Source of the DNA: Sphingobium sp. YR768
GTDB lineage: Bacteria; Pseudomonadota; Alphaproteobacteria; Sphingomonadales; Sphingomonadaceae
Reading direction: 5' to 3'
Assembly: GCF_900111125.1 (NCBI RefSeq)
Contig: NZ_FOGE01000015.1
Location: forward strand, 1 to 64,000
DNA length: 64,000 bases
Shown here piece after piece: positions 35,833 through 45,067 of the stretch. A program made the translations under genes and the position numbers. Position 1 is the first letter of the stretch, and each line of letters starts with the position of its first letter. A model generated the notes under the pieces. It was given only the letters and a program-made list of their open reading frames with translations, was not told where the DNA came from and made no database searches.

Positions 35833-36186
35833 CTAACGGATTGAAACACCGTCACGCACGATGTTCCGTGCGAGCGGATGCAAGTCAGCTTGATCGAATA
35901 AATCATTGGTTAGAACGATCGGCCGAAAGTGAAAGCCTGCTCGGATGAACGGCAATGCGAGCGCCGTCACGGCACGATCAATCTGATGTTGATCTTGGTC
36001 AGGTGAGATCAAAACGGCGATGTCGTAATCCGATCCTCGGCGCGCATCGCCTCGTGCTCTCGATCCAAAAAGAACCACGTCTGCGACTCGACCTATCTCT
36101 TGTTCAATCTTCGACCGGAGAGAACGCAGCTGCGCAGCGGCCTTAACGCCGGTGATCGAGTCCAGTGAGTTGATCGCTTGCAGCAC
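35833..36186 (-). CDS. MNT-type nucleotidyltransferase domain protein
   Basis: 117 residues. The pol-beta-type motif is intact: GSRARGDARRGSDYD at residues 41-55 (Asp53 and Asp55). Start is GTG at 36186; no strong ribosome-binding site. In MNT/HEPN systems this protein neutralises the HEPN toxin by AMPylation; whether that holds here is inference. Confidence 0.78.
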   Translation of the reverse strand: MLQAINSLDSITGVKAAAQLRSLRSKIEQEIGRVADVVLFGSRARGDARRGSDYDIAVLISPDQDQHQIDRAVTALALPFIRAGFHFRPIVLTNDLFDQADLHPLARNIVRDGVSIR

Positions 36187-36381
36187 GCTGGGATTGTACC
36201 GCGGTACGCTTATTCTGCCAACGGGCGATTTCTGTTCGATTGGGTGCGCATTGCCGTGGCACTTCGCAGATGCCTATTTCCGAGCCTAAGCGCTGACGAA
36301 CTAAATGGCCAAGCTAGCTGCCACAAATCATTCGTTCTCCACATTAACCCTTGGATTTCCCCTATATCCCCCTACATCCAA

Positions 36382-36410
36382 CCCAGTTTTGCGACTGATT
36401 CTTAACTGGG
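36382..36410 (+). promoter_or_regulatory. hairpin overlapping the fumC ribosome-binding site
   Basis: CCCAGTT (36382-36388) pairs perfectly with AACTGGG (36404-36410), and the latter overlaps the GGGAG Shine-Dalgarno of fumC. Pairing would hide the site. The rest of 36187-36381 is AT-richer and shows no gene. Confidence 0.35.
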
Positions 36411-36418
36411 AGTAATGC

Positions 36419-37804
36419 ATGTCCGCCACCCGCACCGAAACCGACAGCATTGGCGCGATCGAAGTTCCTGCCGACGCCTATTGGGGCGCACAGACGCAGC
36501 GCAGTATCGAAAATTTCCCCTTCGGCCTGACCGAACGCATGCCGATCGGCATCGTCCATGCGCAGGCGATCGTGAAGCAGGCGGCGGCGCGGGTGAATGC
36601 CAGGCATGGTCTGGATGCCGGGATCGTCGCGGGAATCGAGAATGCCGCGCAGCAGATCGTCTCCGGCGCGCTGGACGACCAGTTTCCGCTCGTCATCTGG
36701 CAGACGGGCAGCGGCACCCAGACCAATATGAACGTCAATGAAGTGATTGCCGGCTATGCCAATGAGCAACTGGCCGGCACCCGCGGCGGCAAGAGCCCGG
36801 TCCACCCCAACGACCATGTGAATATGAGCCAGTCGTCCAACGACAGCTTCCCGACCGCGCTGCATGTCGCGACCGTGATCGCCACGCGCGACCTGCTGAT
36901 CCCGGCGCTGGAAAAGCTGACCGCCTCTCTCACGGCCAAGGCGCAGGGCTGGGGCCATATCGTCAAGATCGGCCGCACCCATACGCAGGATGCCACGCCG
37001 CTGACGCTGGGGCAGGAATTTTCCGGCTATGCCGCGCAGCTTGTCAGCGCGAAGGCGCGGATCGAAGGCGCATTGAACGGCAATATCCGCAAGCTGGCGA
37101 TCGGCGGCACGGCGGTCGGCACCGGCCTCAACGCGCCTGAAGGCTGGGCGGAGGATATGACGGCGGCGATCAGCGACATTGCCGGCACCGCCTTCGAAAG
37201 CGCGCCCAACAAGTTCGAACAACTTGCCGCCAAGGACGGCCTCGTCTTCTTCTCCGGCGCATTGAGCACGCTGGCGGTGGCCCTGACCAAGATCGCCAAC
37301 GACATCCGCTTCCTTGGCTCCGGGCCGCGCTCGGGGCTGGGCGAGTTGGACCTGCCCGCCAATGAACCGGGCAGCTCGATCATGCCGGGCAAGGTCAACC
37401 CGACCCAGTGCGAGTCGCTGACCATGGTGGCCGCGCAGGTGATCGGCAATCATCAGGCCGTCACCGTCGGCGGCATGCAGGGCCATTTCGAACTGAATGT
37501 CTTCATGCCCTTGATCGGCGCCAATGTGCTGCGCTCCATCCATCTGCTCAGCGTCGGCATGGAGAGCTTCGCCGAACGCTGCGTCGACGGCTTGCAGGCC
37601 AATGAAGCGCGGATCGCCGATCTGGTGAACCGGTCGCTGATGCTGGTGACGGCGCTGGCCCCCGAAATCGGCTATGACAATGCCGCCACCATCGCCAAGC
37701 ATGCCCACAAGAAGGGGCTGACGCTCAAGGAAGCCGGGCTGGAACTGGGGCTGGTGGATGAAGCGACCTTCGATCGCCTCGTGCGCCCCGAAAATATGGT
37801 CTGA
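36419..37804 (+). CDS. fumC: class II fumarate hydratase
   Basis: 461 residues of the fumarase/aspartase superfamily. The signature [15 protein letters not shown], the substrate loops [13 protein letters not shown] and [12 protein letters not shown], and [16 protein letters not shown] are all present. Iron-independent hydration of fumarate in the TCA cycle. A candidate FNR box overlaps its stop codon. Confidence 0.95.
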   Translation: MSATRTETDSIGAIEVPADAYWGAQTQRSIENFPFGLTERMPIGIVHAQAIVKQAAARVNARHGLDAGIVAGIENAAQQIVSGALDDQFPLVIWQTGSGTQTNMNVNEVIAGYANEQLAGTRGGKSPVHPNDHVNMSQSSNDSFPTALHVATVIATRDLLIPALEKLTASLTAKAQGWGHIVKIGRTHTQDATPLTLGQEFSGYAAQLVSAKARIEGALNGNIRKLAIGGTAVGTGLNAPEGWAEDMTAAISDIAGTAFESAPNKFEQLAAKDGLVFFSGALSTLAVALTKIANDIRFLGSGPRSGLGELDLPANEPGSSIMPGKVNPTQCESLTMVAAQVIGNHQAVTVGGMQGHFELNVFMPLIGANVLRSIHLLSVGMESFAERCVDGLQANEARIADLVNRSLMLVTALAPEIGYDNAATIAKHAHKKGLTLKEAGLELGLVDEATFDRLVRPENMV

Positions 37805-37814
37805 TCCAGATCAA
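37801..37814. promoter_or_regulatory. candidate FNR/FixK box
   Basis: CTGATCCAGATCAA differs from TTGAT-N4-ATCAA by one base. It overlaps the fumC stop and lies 39 bp before the 120-aa gene. An FNR-type regulator is encoded at 45896-46639. Confidence 0.35.
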
Positions 37815-37852
37815 CTGGCGGAACCGGTGGGGCTGCGGTACATTAATCCTCT

Positions 37853-38215
37853 ATGAAGAGGAAAGCCCCCCGCCCCGTCTCTGGCCCCGCCGCACCGCTG
37901 GTGACGATCCGCCCGCCGAAAAAGGCCGGGCTGTTGCGAAAGGCGGCCCGTGTCGGCGCGACGATCGTCGCGGCCCGGGTCGCGGCAGCCACGGGCAAGA
38001 AGGGCGTGGTCGGTCTGCTCGCCGGGGCCGGAGCCAAGCGGTTGATCATGCGCTACCCCGCCGGCGCGCTGTTCGTGACCGGCGCCTATATGGCGGGCCG
38101 GGTATATGAAGCGAATCGGGAGTTGAAGCGCAAGAAGGCGCAAAAGCTGCTGTCCGACCAGAGCGGCGGCGCCATCCCGATCGAAAGCGCGCGCAAGGCG
38201 CTCAAGGGGCAGTAA
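37853..38215 (+). CDS. hypothetical basic membrane-associated protein, 120 aa
   Basis: Strongly basic, with Ala/Gly-rich hydrophobic stretches (about 25-55 and 65-85) and a Lys-rich C-terminus. No family recognised. It lies between fumC and gmk on the same strand, with a one-mismatch FNR box just upstream. Confidence 0.6.
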   Translation: MKRKAPRPVSGPAAPLVTIRPPKKAGLLRKAARVGATIVAARVAAATGKKGVVGLLAGAGAKRLIMRYPAGALFVTGAYMAGRVYEANRELKRKKAQKLLSDQSGGAIPIESARKALKGQ

Positions 38216-38265
38216 GCCCGCACGCCGCCTCTTGCAAAAAGGGCGCTCTGGCGTCACTAGCGGCC

Positions 38266-38931
38266 ATGGCCGACACGAACCTTTCCGAGACTCCCGATTT
38301 CAAGCGCCGCGGCGTGCTGTTCGTCCTTTCCTCGCCCTCGGGCGCGGGCAAATCGACGATCGCGCGCAAATTGCTGGCGGCCGAGGCGGATCTGTCCATG
38401 TCGATTTCCGCCACCACCCGGTCGATCCGGCCGGGCGAAGTCGATGGCAAGGACTATCATTTCGTCGATCTGGAAGAATTTCGCCGGATGACGGGCGAGC
38501 AGGAATTTCTGGAATGGGCGCATGTCTTCGGCCAGCGCTACGGCACGCCGCGCGCGCCGGTCGAAGAAATGCTCAAGTCCGGCAAGGACGTGCTGTTCGA
38601 TATCGACTGGCAGGGCGCGCAGCAATTGCACCAGATTGCCGGTGGCGATGTGGTCCGCATCTTCATCCTGCCGCCCTCGATGGAGGAACTGGAGCGCCGC
38701 CTGCGCGGCCGCGCGACCGACAGCAATGAAGTGATCGAGGGCCGCATGGCCCGCGCCGCCAACGAGATCGCGCACTGGGACGGCTATGACTATGTCCTGT
38801 GCAATGTCGATGCGGAGGATTGCTTCCAGCGGGTGCAAACCATCCTGCACGCCGAACGCATGAAGCGCAGCCGCCAGACCGGCCTCATCGGCTTCATCCG
38901 CCGCCTCAGCCGCTATCATCAGGAAGATTGA
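38266..38931 (+). CDS. gmk: guanylate kinase
   Basis: 221 residues. P-loop SSPSGAGKSTIARKL (23-37), TTRSIRPGEVDGKDYHFV for GMP binding, and a lid region with REL-type arginines. Converts GMP to GDP. Confidence 0.95.
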   Translation: MADTNLSETPDFKRRGVLFVLSSPSGAGKSTIARKLLAAEADLSMSISATTRSIRPGEVDGKDYHFVDLEEFRRMTGEQEFLEWAHVFGQRYGTPRAPVEEMLKSGKDVLFDIDWQGAQQLHQIAGGDVVRIFILPPSMEELERRLRGRATDSNEVIEGRMARAANEIAHWDGYDYVLCNVDAEDCFQRVQTILHAERMKRSRQTGLIGFIRRLSRYHQED

Positions 38932-38976
38932 GTCTTCCTCTATAAGTTATGCTTGGAGTTCGGAGATACCTAACCG

Positions 38977-39081
38977 CCGTTCGTCCTGAGTAGCCATTGA
39001 GCGAAGTCGAAATGGCGTATCGAAGGATAGATGCTTCGATACGGGTCTCCGACAAGCTCAGGCCCTACTCAGCACGAACGG
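38977..39081. repeat. intergenic inverted repeat downstream of gmk
   Basis: Outer arms CCGTTCGTCCTGAGTAG (38977) and CTACTCAGCACGAACGG (ends 39081) match with one mismatch. Inner pieces TATCGAAGGATAGATGCTTCGATA form a second hairpin. This TTCGTCCTGAG / CTCAGCACGAA form is a dispersed repeat in sphingomonads. The 183-bp gap between two convergent genes holds nothing else. Confidence 0.75.
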
Positions 39082-39114
39082 TACTTAACGCGGGATGCTC
39101 TGAAATTCGACGCT

Positions 39115-40194
39115 CTACCGCGCAAAGCCCGCCGGATCGGCCCAGTCGGGATGCGTCCAGGCCATCGCCTTGAACAAAGTCCCCATTTCCTGCTCCCCCG
39201 TCAGGCGGCGGCGGGCCGCTTCCACTTCCGCGGCCCGTTCCGGCGCGGTGCGGGCCAGTTGATCGGCGCGCCCGTCAATGCCCAGCTGGCGCAGAAATTC
39301 GCCCTGACCCACCGGGCCATGCACGCGCAGCCCCGCCTGCCGCGCCATATTGCCCAATACGGTGAAGTCGACATGGGTGGTCAGGTCCACTTCGCCCGGA
39401 TCGGCGAAGGGATCGGCAAACTGGTGCGCCTTCACCGCCTGCAACGTGTCGCCCAGCGCCGGCCCTTCATAGCCATAGTCGATGATGATCGCCGCGCCGC
39501 CCTGCCTGGCGATGCGATGGGCCAGCGCATAGGCGATGCTGGCGCCCGCGATCGGGCTTTCGATGATCGCGCCATCGGGCGCTTCGCTGGCGATCGGCGG
39601 CAGGCCCGATTCGATCCGGCGATACCCGGCCACGGGGATAAACCGCCCTTCCTCCTCGCGCCGGATGACGACGCGCTCGCGCCATTCGTCGCCGACGCGG
39701 ATGCACTGGCGCACGGGCAGGGCATCAAAAAATTCATTGGCGACGATCAGCAACGGCCCCTGATCGGGCAGGCTTTCGATGGAATCATGATGAACCGCAT
39801 GCGGAAGCAAGGCGCGCTGGCGGCCGCGCAGCGTCGGGCTGGTTTCCACCAGATGCACCTTGGGCGCCAGCGCCGTGCGCTCCATCGCCCGGATCGCGTC
39901 CGACGCCAGCGTGCCACGCCCCGGTCCCAGTTCGGCATAGACGGGATCGGCGCGCCGCCCCGACCGCATCCACACGTCAGCCAGCGCCAGTCCCACCAGT
40001 TCGCCGAACATCTGGCTGATTTCCGGCGCGGTGGTAAAATCGCCTTCCGCGCCCAGCGGGTCGCGGGTGGCGTAATAATGCTGGTTCGCCTCGCCCATAT
40101 AGTGCGCGACGGAAATCGGCCCGCCCGAATCGATCTGTCGCGCCAGCCGTTCGGCCAGCGGGATCGATCCGGGCGGAAAGGGATCAGGCGACAC
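39115..40194 (-). CDS. MidA/NDUFAF7-type SAM-dependent methyltransferase (DUF185)
   Basis: 359 residues. [13 protein letters not shown] is the SAM-binding loop, with [13 protein letters not shown] and [10 protein letters not shown] as DUF185 landmarks. Mitochondrial NDUFAF7 methylates an arginine of complex I; a similar role here is possible. Start is GTG at 40194, overlapping lgt by 11 bp. Confidence 0.87.
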   Translation of the reverse strand: MSPDPFPPGSIPLAERLARQIDSGGPISVAHYMGEANQHYYATRDPLGAEGDFTTAPEISQMFGELVGLALADVWMRSGRRADPVYAELGPGRGTLASDAIRAMERTALAPKVHLVETSPTLRGRQRALLPHAVHHDSIESLPDQGPLLIVANEFFDALPVRQCIRVGDEWRERVVIRREEEGRFIPVAGYRRIESGLPPIASEAPDGAIIESPIAGASIAYALAHRIARQGGAAIIIDYGYEGPALGDTLQAVKAHQFADPFADPGEVDLTTHVDFTVLGNMARQAGLRVHGPVGQGEFLRQLGIDGRADQLARTAPERAAEVEAARRRLTGEQEMGTLFKAMAWTHPDWADPAGFAR

Positions 40195-41050
40195 TGCTGG
40201 TCCCGGCCACCGGCTCGACGCGCAGGCGGCGGCCCTTGGCGGTGACGATCAGGTACAGGCCGCCGACGATCATCGGGATGCACAGCCACTGGCCCATATG
40301 CAGGCCGGTGCGGGCGGCGAACTCCATCAGCTGGGAATCGGCTTCGCGCACATATTCGATCGCGAAGCGGAAGCAGCCATAGCCAAAGACGAAGATGCCG
40401 ACCAGCATGCCGGGCTTGTAGCGCGCGCGGGTCTTCCAGAAGGCGAAGGCGAGGATCAGGAACAGGACGATCCCTTCCAGCGCGGCTTCATAAAGCTGGC
40501 TGGGGTGACGGGGGAAGGGGCCGCCGGTGGGGAAGATAATGGCCCAGGGCACGTCTGTTTCCTTGCCCCACAATTCGCCGTTCACGAAATTGGCGAGCCG
40601 GCCGAAGAACAGGCCGAAGGGCACGACGCAGGCGACATAGTCATGGATGCGCAGCCAGCTCAGCTTTTCCTTCCACGCCATGTATAATATGCCCAGCGAC
40701 ACGCCTAGCGCCCCGCCATGGAAGGACATGCCGCCATTCCAAAGCTTGAAGATATCGATCGGGTTGCGCAGGATTTCGGGCTGGTAGAAGATCACATAGG
40801 CCAGCCGCCCGCCGATGATGATGCCCAGCGTCGCATAGAAGATCATGTCGTCGGCATGGCGCCGCGCCATCGGCGATCCGGGCTGCTCCACCAGTTTCAG
40901 CAGATACCAGTAGCCGATCAGGATGCCCGCCAGATAGGCGAGGCTGTACCATTTCAGCGTGAAGAAGCCCAGATTGAGCGCGACCGGGTCCAGACCCAGA
41001 TCTTTGAATTGAATGGCGCCCGAAGCGGCGGCGGCAAGGTCCAGGATCAA
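40184..41050 (-). CDS. lgt: prolipoprotein diacylglyceryl transferase
   Basis: 288 residues with seven hydrophobic helices. The Lgt signature is [14 protein letters not shown], and the HGG motif is [11 protein letters not shown]. Start is TTG at 41050, with AAGGA 7 nt upstream. Transfers diacylglycerol to lipobox cysteines; several lipoproteins in this window would be its substrates. Confidence 0.93.
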   Translation of the reverse strand: MILDLAAAASGAIQFKDLGLDPVALNLGFFTLKWYSLAYLAGILIGYWYLLKLVEQPGSPMARRHADDMIFYATLGIIIGGRLAYVIFYQPEILRNPIDIFKLWNGGMSFHGGALGVSLGILYMAWKEKLSWLRIHDYVACVVPFGLFFGRLANFVNGELWGKETDVPWAIIFPTGGPFPRHPSQLYEAALEGIVLFLILAFAFWKTRARYKPGMLVGIFVFGYGCFRFAIEYVREADSQLMEFAARTGLHMGQWLCIPMIVGGLYLIVTAKGRRLRVEPVAGTSSVA

Positions 41051-41181
41051 AATGGCGTCCTTCTGGAATGAGGATTGCGGCCATAGAACAAGCGGACGGC
41101 AAGATGAAGGGGGATGACGCCGCGCGCGGGATTTGCCGATGAGGGAGAAGGGAAGAGGGGCTTGTGTCTCAAACCCCTTCG

Positions 41182-41703
41182 TCAGCCTTCAACAGCCGCA
41201 TCCTCCCGCCCCTTGGCGCCACGAACCCCGGCACGCCCACGCTCCGCCAATATCCGTTTCAATGCCGTGGGGTGCGGCGCGATCAGAAAGCCGAAGCTGA
41301 CCGTGCCTTCCTTCGTTTCCACCGCATGGTGCAGGCGATGGGCCTGCACGATCCGCTTCATATAGCGCGATCGGGCCACGTAACGGTGCCTGACCCGCTG
41401 ATGCACGATGATGTCATGGAAACCCAGATAAATGGCGCCATAAGCGGCGATGCCCGCGCCGCACGCCGTCGCCCAATTGCCCCAGTCCCATTGCACCCCG
41501 CCCAGCAGCATCAGGATGGAGGGCAGGGCGAAGATCACGAAATAGAGGTCGTTCGCTTCGAAGAAGCCGGTGCGGGGACGGTGGTGGCTGGCGTGCAGGA
41601 ACCAGCCGGGGCCATGCATCACCCAGCGGTGCATGACATAGGCAAAACCTTCCATCGCAGAGACCGTGGCGACGAAGATCAGGAGCAGGGATAGGGACGA
41701 CAT
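41182..41703 (-). CDS. crtZ: CrtZ-type beta-carotene hydroxylase
   Basis: 173 residues, membrane di-iron hydroxylase. All histidine clusters are visible: HRWVMH (25-30), HASHH (37-41), HDIIVHQ and HRLHH. Makes zeaxanthin-type carotenoids, the basis of yellow pigments in sphingomonads. No other carotenoid gene is in the window. Confidence 0.9.
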   Translation of the reverse strand: MSSLSLLLIFVATVSAMEGFAYVMHRWVMHGPGWFLHASHHRPRTGFFEANDLYFVIFALPSILMLLGGVQWDWGNWATACGAGIAAYGAIYLGFHDIIVHQRVRHRYVARSRYMKRIVQAHRLHHAVETKEGTVSFGFLIAPHPTALKRILAERGRAGVRGAKGREDAAVEG

Positions 41704-42029
41704 GGCGCGACTATAGGGTGCGGCGCTGCCGGAGGCGACCGGTAAAGCACCTTATGACAGTTGCCATGGCGGCCGGCATGGGCGTGGCGGCAATCTTCGC
41801 GAAAAATTGTGCGATGCAATATTGAAGCTGATCAGAATGATCTGGTGCCAGGTCTCAGATCGCGAGAATCTGTCGCGCCGCCTCGTCGCACGCGTATTTT
41901 ATCTTTCCGCAGGGATTAACCAGAAATTGCAGCTCTCGCTGCGCCGGAATGCCGCACCTGCGAGATGGCGCGATTTGCCTTTGGCGGCAAAGCCCTTATC
42001 ATTGCGCTCTCGATACTATTGGAGGAAGC
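41704..42029. other. 326-bp intergenic region, no gene seen
   Basis: Lies between divergent crtZ and the 156-aa gene. AT-richer around 41800-41930. Short open frames here lack codon bias and ribosome-binding sites. It should contain promoters for both flanking genes; I cannot point to convincing -35/-10 boxes. Confidence 0.5.
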
Positions 42030-42500
42030 ATGGCGTCCGCGGCTAAAAGCAAAAAACTGTTGATGGACCTTGATGCGGCCCGGCTTGAAGCGATTCTGGT
42101 CGGACAGGGCATTGATTGCTCCACCCAGGAATCGCGCGATGGCACCGTCCTGCGCGTGAATGGGAAGGATCAGCATGGCCCTGTGCTGGTGCCGCTCGAT
42201 TTCCCTTCTTATGTGAAAGCGGTGAAGGCAGAGGCTATCGTCACGGGACGCAAGGCCAGGTCGGCCGTGGCGATCGACAGTCTGGCCTTGTCCTTCGTGC
42301 AGGATGGGGTCGATGGCGCCGCGACACAATTTGCGCTGGAAGCGGAATTGGCGGAATCCAGCCTCAGCGTGGAAAAGGCGCTGCCGACGGCCCTGTCCAT
42401 CGCCATTCCGTCGGGAACCGGCAGCTATGTGCTTCAGCGGCTTCAGATCAGCTATGCCAGCGTACCGGTACGCAAGGGCGGGTCGAAGAAACGCAAATAG
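42030..42500 (+). CDS. hypothetical protein, 156 aa
   Basis: Starts at an ATG behind GGAGGA. Soluble, mixed alpha/beta, with basic ends (MASAAKSKK and GGSKKRK). No family recognised. Followed directly by the nested palindrome at 42508-42701. Confidence 0.7.
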   Translation: MASAAKSKKLLMDLDAARLEAILVGQGIDCSTQESRDGTVLRVNGKDQHGPVLVPLDFPSYVKAVKAEAIVTGRKARSAVAIDSLALSFVQDGVDGAATQFALEAELAESSLSVEKALPTALSIAIPSGTGSYVLQRLQISYASVPVRKGGSKKRK

Positions 42501-42507
42501 CCTTGGC

Positions 42508-42701
42508 CATGCGACCTTGCTAGTGGTCCGATTCTGACATTCGATACCGCTTGAAGCCATGTGGCACAGAAATGTCAGAATCTGTTCGGACCACTAGAAA
42601 TATTTGATCCTAGTGGATTTCACGATTTTGACATTTGCAGACCCAACCCAGTCGCCAGGGGATGCAAATGTCAAAATCAATCCACTAGGCGAGGTCGCAT
42701 G
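42508..42701. repeat. nested palindromic element with two CTAGTGG hairpins
   Basis: Outer arms CATGCGACCT (42508) and AGGTCGCATG (42692-42701) enclose two internal hairpins. Hairpin 1 (42520-42597) has arms CTAGTGGTCCG...ATTCTGACATT and AATGTCAGAAT...CGGACCACTAG. Hairpin 2 (42609-42689) has arms CCTAGTGGATT...GATTTTGACATTTGCA and their complement. Both share the CTAGTGG...TTYTGACATT plan, so they are related copies. Fills the gap before the cyclophilin gene. Confidence 0.85.
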
Positions 42702-42724
42702 ACCCTGAAGACCATTTTGCCCGC

Positions 42725-43396
42725 ATGATCGCTGTCCTGTTTCGCCGACTGCTGTTCCTGCTCGCCTTCTGGCCCGGCCTTGCCGCTGCGCTTCCCGCCA
42801 ACCGGCCGACGCCCGGCTTCGTCCGGGTGGCGATCGAGACGTCGGTCGGCACGATCATCGTTGCCGCCGATCAGAAACATGCGCCGCGCACCGCGGCCAA
42901 TTTCCTGACCTATGTCGATGATGGCCGCTTCGACGGTGTCACCTTCTACCGCGCCGCGCGGCGCAAGAGCGATCCCAAATATGGTCTGATTCAGGGCGGC
43001 ATCGATACCGACGCGCGCCGGTCGCTGCCGCCAATCCCGCATGAACCGACGACCCAGACCGGCATCCGGCATCTCGACGCCACTTTGTCCATGGCCCGGC
43101 CCAATCGACCGGATTCGGCCATGGGCAATTTCTTCATCACCATCGGCCCCACGCCCAATATGGACGCGCGCGGCGACTATATCGGTTACGCCGCCTTCGG
43201 CCATGTCGTGGGAGGCATGGATGTAGTGAAGAAGATATTGGCGGTGCCGACCTGCTGCGGATCGGGGCCGATGCGCGGGCAGATGATCATCAAGCCGATC
43301 ACCATATTGCGCGCCCGGCGTCTGGACGGCACGCCCAAGCCCTCGCGCGGCGTGAAGCCTTGGCTGATCGGCCTCAACCGCAAACCGGCGAAATAA
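42725..43396 (+). CDS. periplasmic cyclophilin-type peptidyl-prolyl isomerase
   Basis: 223 residues with a signal peptide (1-22). The cyclophilin core (about 32-200) has PRTAANFLTYVDDGRFDGVTFYR, the active-site phenylalanine region GNFFITIG and FGHVVGGMDVV. Longer than PpiA by a basic C-terminal extension. Assists folding in the periplasm. Confidence 0.9.
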   Translation: MIAVLFRRLLFLLAFWPGLAAALPANRPTPGFVRVAIETSVGTIIVAADQKHAPRTAANFLTYVDDGRFDGVTFYRAARRKSDPKYGLIQGGIDTDARRSLPPIPHEPTTQTGIRHLDATLSMARPNRPDSAMGNFFITIGPTPNMDARGDYIGYAAFGHVVGGMDVVKKILAVPTCCGSGPMRGQMIIKPITILRARRLDGTPKPSRGVKPWLIGLNRKPAK

Positions 43397-43400
43397 CCTT

Positions 43401-43637
43401 TCAGGCAAACGCCGCCTGATCCCGCAGCCATGCCCGCCCGCTGCCCTTGGGCGGCCGGGCCTGAATCTTCTTCCAGGCCTGTTCGTGGAAGAAGAAGGCG
43501 ACGGCGTTGATCATCGGTTCGATCAGCGCAATGCCACCGGCCAGCGCGAGCGATCCGGTCATCATATAGGCGACGGTGAAACCGACGGTCAGGTGGATGG
43601 TCAGGTAAGTTCCGGTCTTGATCAGGTCGAGCGACAT
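43401..43637 (-). CDS. DUF2061 family membrane protein, 78 aa
   Basis: Two hydrophobic helices with TGTYLTIHLTVGFTVAYMMTGS and EPMINAVAFFFHEQAW, the DUF2061 hallmark. Function unknown. Convergent with the cyclophilin gene (4-bp gap). Confidence 0.85.
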   Translation of the reverse strand: MSLDLIKTGTYLTIHLTVGFTVAYMMTGSLALAGGIALIEPMINAVAFFFHEQAWKKIQARPPKGSGRAWLRDQAAFA

Positions 43638-43755
43638 GGGGCGTCTCCTTGTTGCGCTTCATTTAAGATTCGTTCGCAATAAAGGCCAATGCGTCTTTCC
43701 ACTGGCTCTGATCGATTCGGGCGATCACTATGCTGCGGCAAAAGGAGATGGCGAC

Positions 43756-44499
43756 ATGGCGGGATCGATCCGGGTGGGCATTGGCGGCTGGGTCTATGAA
43801 CCCTGGCGCGGCAGCTTCTATCCGGCTGGCCTGCGCCAAAAGGATGAGCTGGCCTATGTCGGCACCCACCTGACCGCGACGGAAATCAACGCGACCTATT
43901 ATAGCAGCCAGAAGCCCGCGACCTTCGCCAATTGGGCGAAGGCGGTGCCGGACGGCTTCCAGTTCGCGGTCAAGGCGTCGCGCTATTGCACCAATCGCAA
44001 GATACTGGCCGATGCGGGCGATTCGGTCGCGAAATTCGTGGGGCAGGGCATCGCGGAACTGGGCGACCGGCTCGGGCCGATCCTGTGGCAATTCATGGCG
44101 ACCAAGCAATTTGATCCGGATGATTTCGGCGCCTTCCTGAAGCTATTGCCGTCCAGCATCGATGGCGTGCCGCTGCGTCACGCGCTGGAGGTGCGCCATG
44201 ACAGTTTCGACGATCCCGCTTTCCTCGCGCTGGCACGGGATGCCGGGGCGGCGATCGTGCTGGCCGATCATGACAGCTATCCCGCGATCCGGGGACATGA
44301 TGTCGGCCTGTCCTATCGACGGCTAATGCGCACGCAGGCGGAAGAGCCGACCGGCTATGCGGCGGCAGACATTGCTGGCTGGGTGAATGATGCCCGGCAG
44401 GCGTCGGCCGATGGCGGCGACGTCTTCACCTTCTTCATCAGCGGCGCGAAGGAGAAAAACCCGCAGGCTGCGCAGGCGATGATCGTGGCTTTGCGGTAA
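43756..44499 (+). CDS. DUF72 domain-containing protein
   Basis: 247 residues, TIM-barrel-like. RVGIGGWVYEPWRGSFYP at the start, FAVKASRYCTN, and LGPILWQF are DUF72 landmarks. Start ATG at 43756 has AAAGGAG upstream. Function unknown. Confidence 0.88.
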   Translation: MAGSIRVGIGGWVYEPWRGSFYPAGLRQKDELAYVGTHLTATEINATYYSSQKPATFANWAKAVPDGFQFAVKASRYCTNRKILADAGDSVAKFVGQGIAELGDRLGPILWQFMATKQFDPDDFGAFLKLLPSSIDGVPLRHALEVRHDSFDDPAFLALARDAGAAIVLADHDSYPAIRGHDVGLSYRRLMRTQAEEPTGYAAADIAGWVNDARQASADGGDVFTFFISGAKEKNPQAAQAMIVALR

Positions 44500-44577
44500 C
44501 AGTTCTGTTGCGTTTGATGCAATCGGAAAGCTGTACTTTGCGATTGTTACAAGAATATGACGGGCGTAGAGGCGCCC

Positions 44578-44596
44578 TCCACCCGCATTAGGTGGA
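44578..44596 (+). promoter_or_regulatory. leader hairpin upstream of the 27-aa gene
   Basis: TCCACC-N7-GGTGGA, perfect 6-bp arms, about 26 nt before the small ORF start. It could be a 5' stability or control element of the short transcript. Confidence 0.4.
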
Positions 44597-44622
44597 TAAT
44601 TCTTGTCATGATGGAGTCAAAT

Positions 44623-44706
44623 ATGCGTCCTGCTTTTCAGGGTACGGTGCTGGCGATCGCAGTCGGCGTTCAGATGCTCACCTTCTATTCGGTGCTCTAT
44701 GCCTGA
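44623..44706 (+). CDS. small hydrophobic peptide, 27 aa
   Basis: ATG at 44623 with GGAG six nt upstream. The peptide starts MRPAFQ, then one hydrophobic helix, and ends SVLYA. It stands alone between a leader hairpin and three closely spaced downstream hairpins, so it looks like a complete short transcription unit. It may instead be a small RNA whose peptide is accidental. Confidence 0.42.
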   Translation: MRPAFQGTVLAIAVGVQMLTFYSVLYA

Positions 44707-44750
44707 TCGCGCCGATAACGCGATCTTTATCCCGATTCGACGGGATAGCA

Positions 44751-44787
44751 AAAGGCCGCTTCTGGGTTAACCAGAGCGGCCTTTTTA
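44751..44787 (+). terminator. strong rho-independent terminator
   Basis: AAAGGCCGCTTCTGG pairs with CCAGAGCGGCCTTT (one bulge) and is followed by TTTTT. Two smaller hairpins precede it (GATCGCG/CGCGATC and ATCCCG/CGGGAT). It ends the 27-aa gene transcript. Confidence 0.85.
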
Positions 44788-44832
44788 CTGTCTGATGACT
44801 TTGGATCGGTGTGGCGCCAGGCCGGGAAGGCA

Positions 44833-45018
44833 TCAGCCCTCCGCCAGCCAACCGGCGAGCAGATAGGCCACGACGCCGATCGGCCCCAGCGCGCACAGCG
44901 TCAGCAGCACAAGCGCGACGCGGATCAGCGTGACGTCGAAGCCGGTCCGGTTGGCAATGCCCGCGCAAACGCCCATGATCTTGCCATTGCGACGGTCGAG
45001 GGTGAAGCTGTTGTTCAT
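44833..45018 (-). CDS. pspC: PspC domain protein, 61 aa
   Basis: A single PspC domain: LDRRNGKIMGVCAGIANRTGFD, then a hydrophobic helix VVAYLLAGWLAE. Shorter than enterobacterial PspC, which adds a leucine-zipper tail. Envelope stress response. Preceded by a 34-aa gene and a sigma-54-type promoter, in keeping with sigma-54 control of psp genes elsewhere. Confidence 0.85.
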   Translation of the reverse strand: MNNSFTLDRRNGKIMGVCAGIANRTGFDVTLIRVALVLLTLCALGPIGVVAYLLAGWLAEG

Positions 45019-45067
45019 GTGTCTGGCCTTCTGTCTGAATGATCGTGTGGGGGAAGGGGTGGTCCGG

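Noticed and set aside
36250..36270. Third sigma-54-like promoter upstream of fumC
   Set aside because: TGGCAC is present, but no GC follows at the required 10-nt spacing.
41807..42046. 79-aa plus-strand frame before the 156-aa gene
   Set aside because: Poor codon bias, no ribosome-binding site and no hydrophobic or domain pattern.
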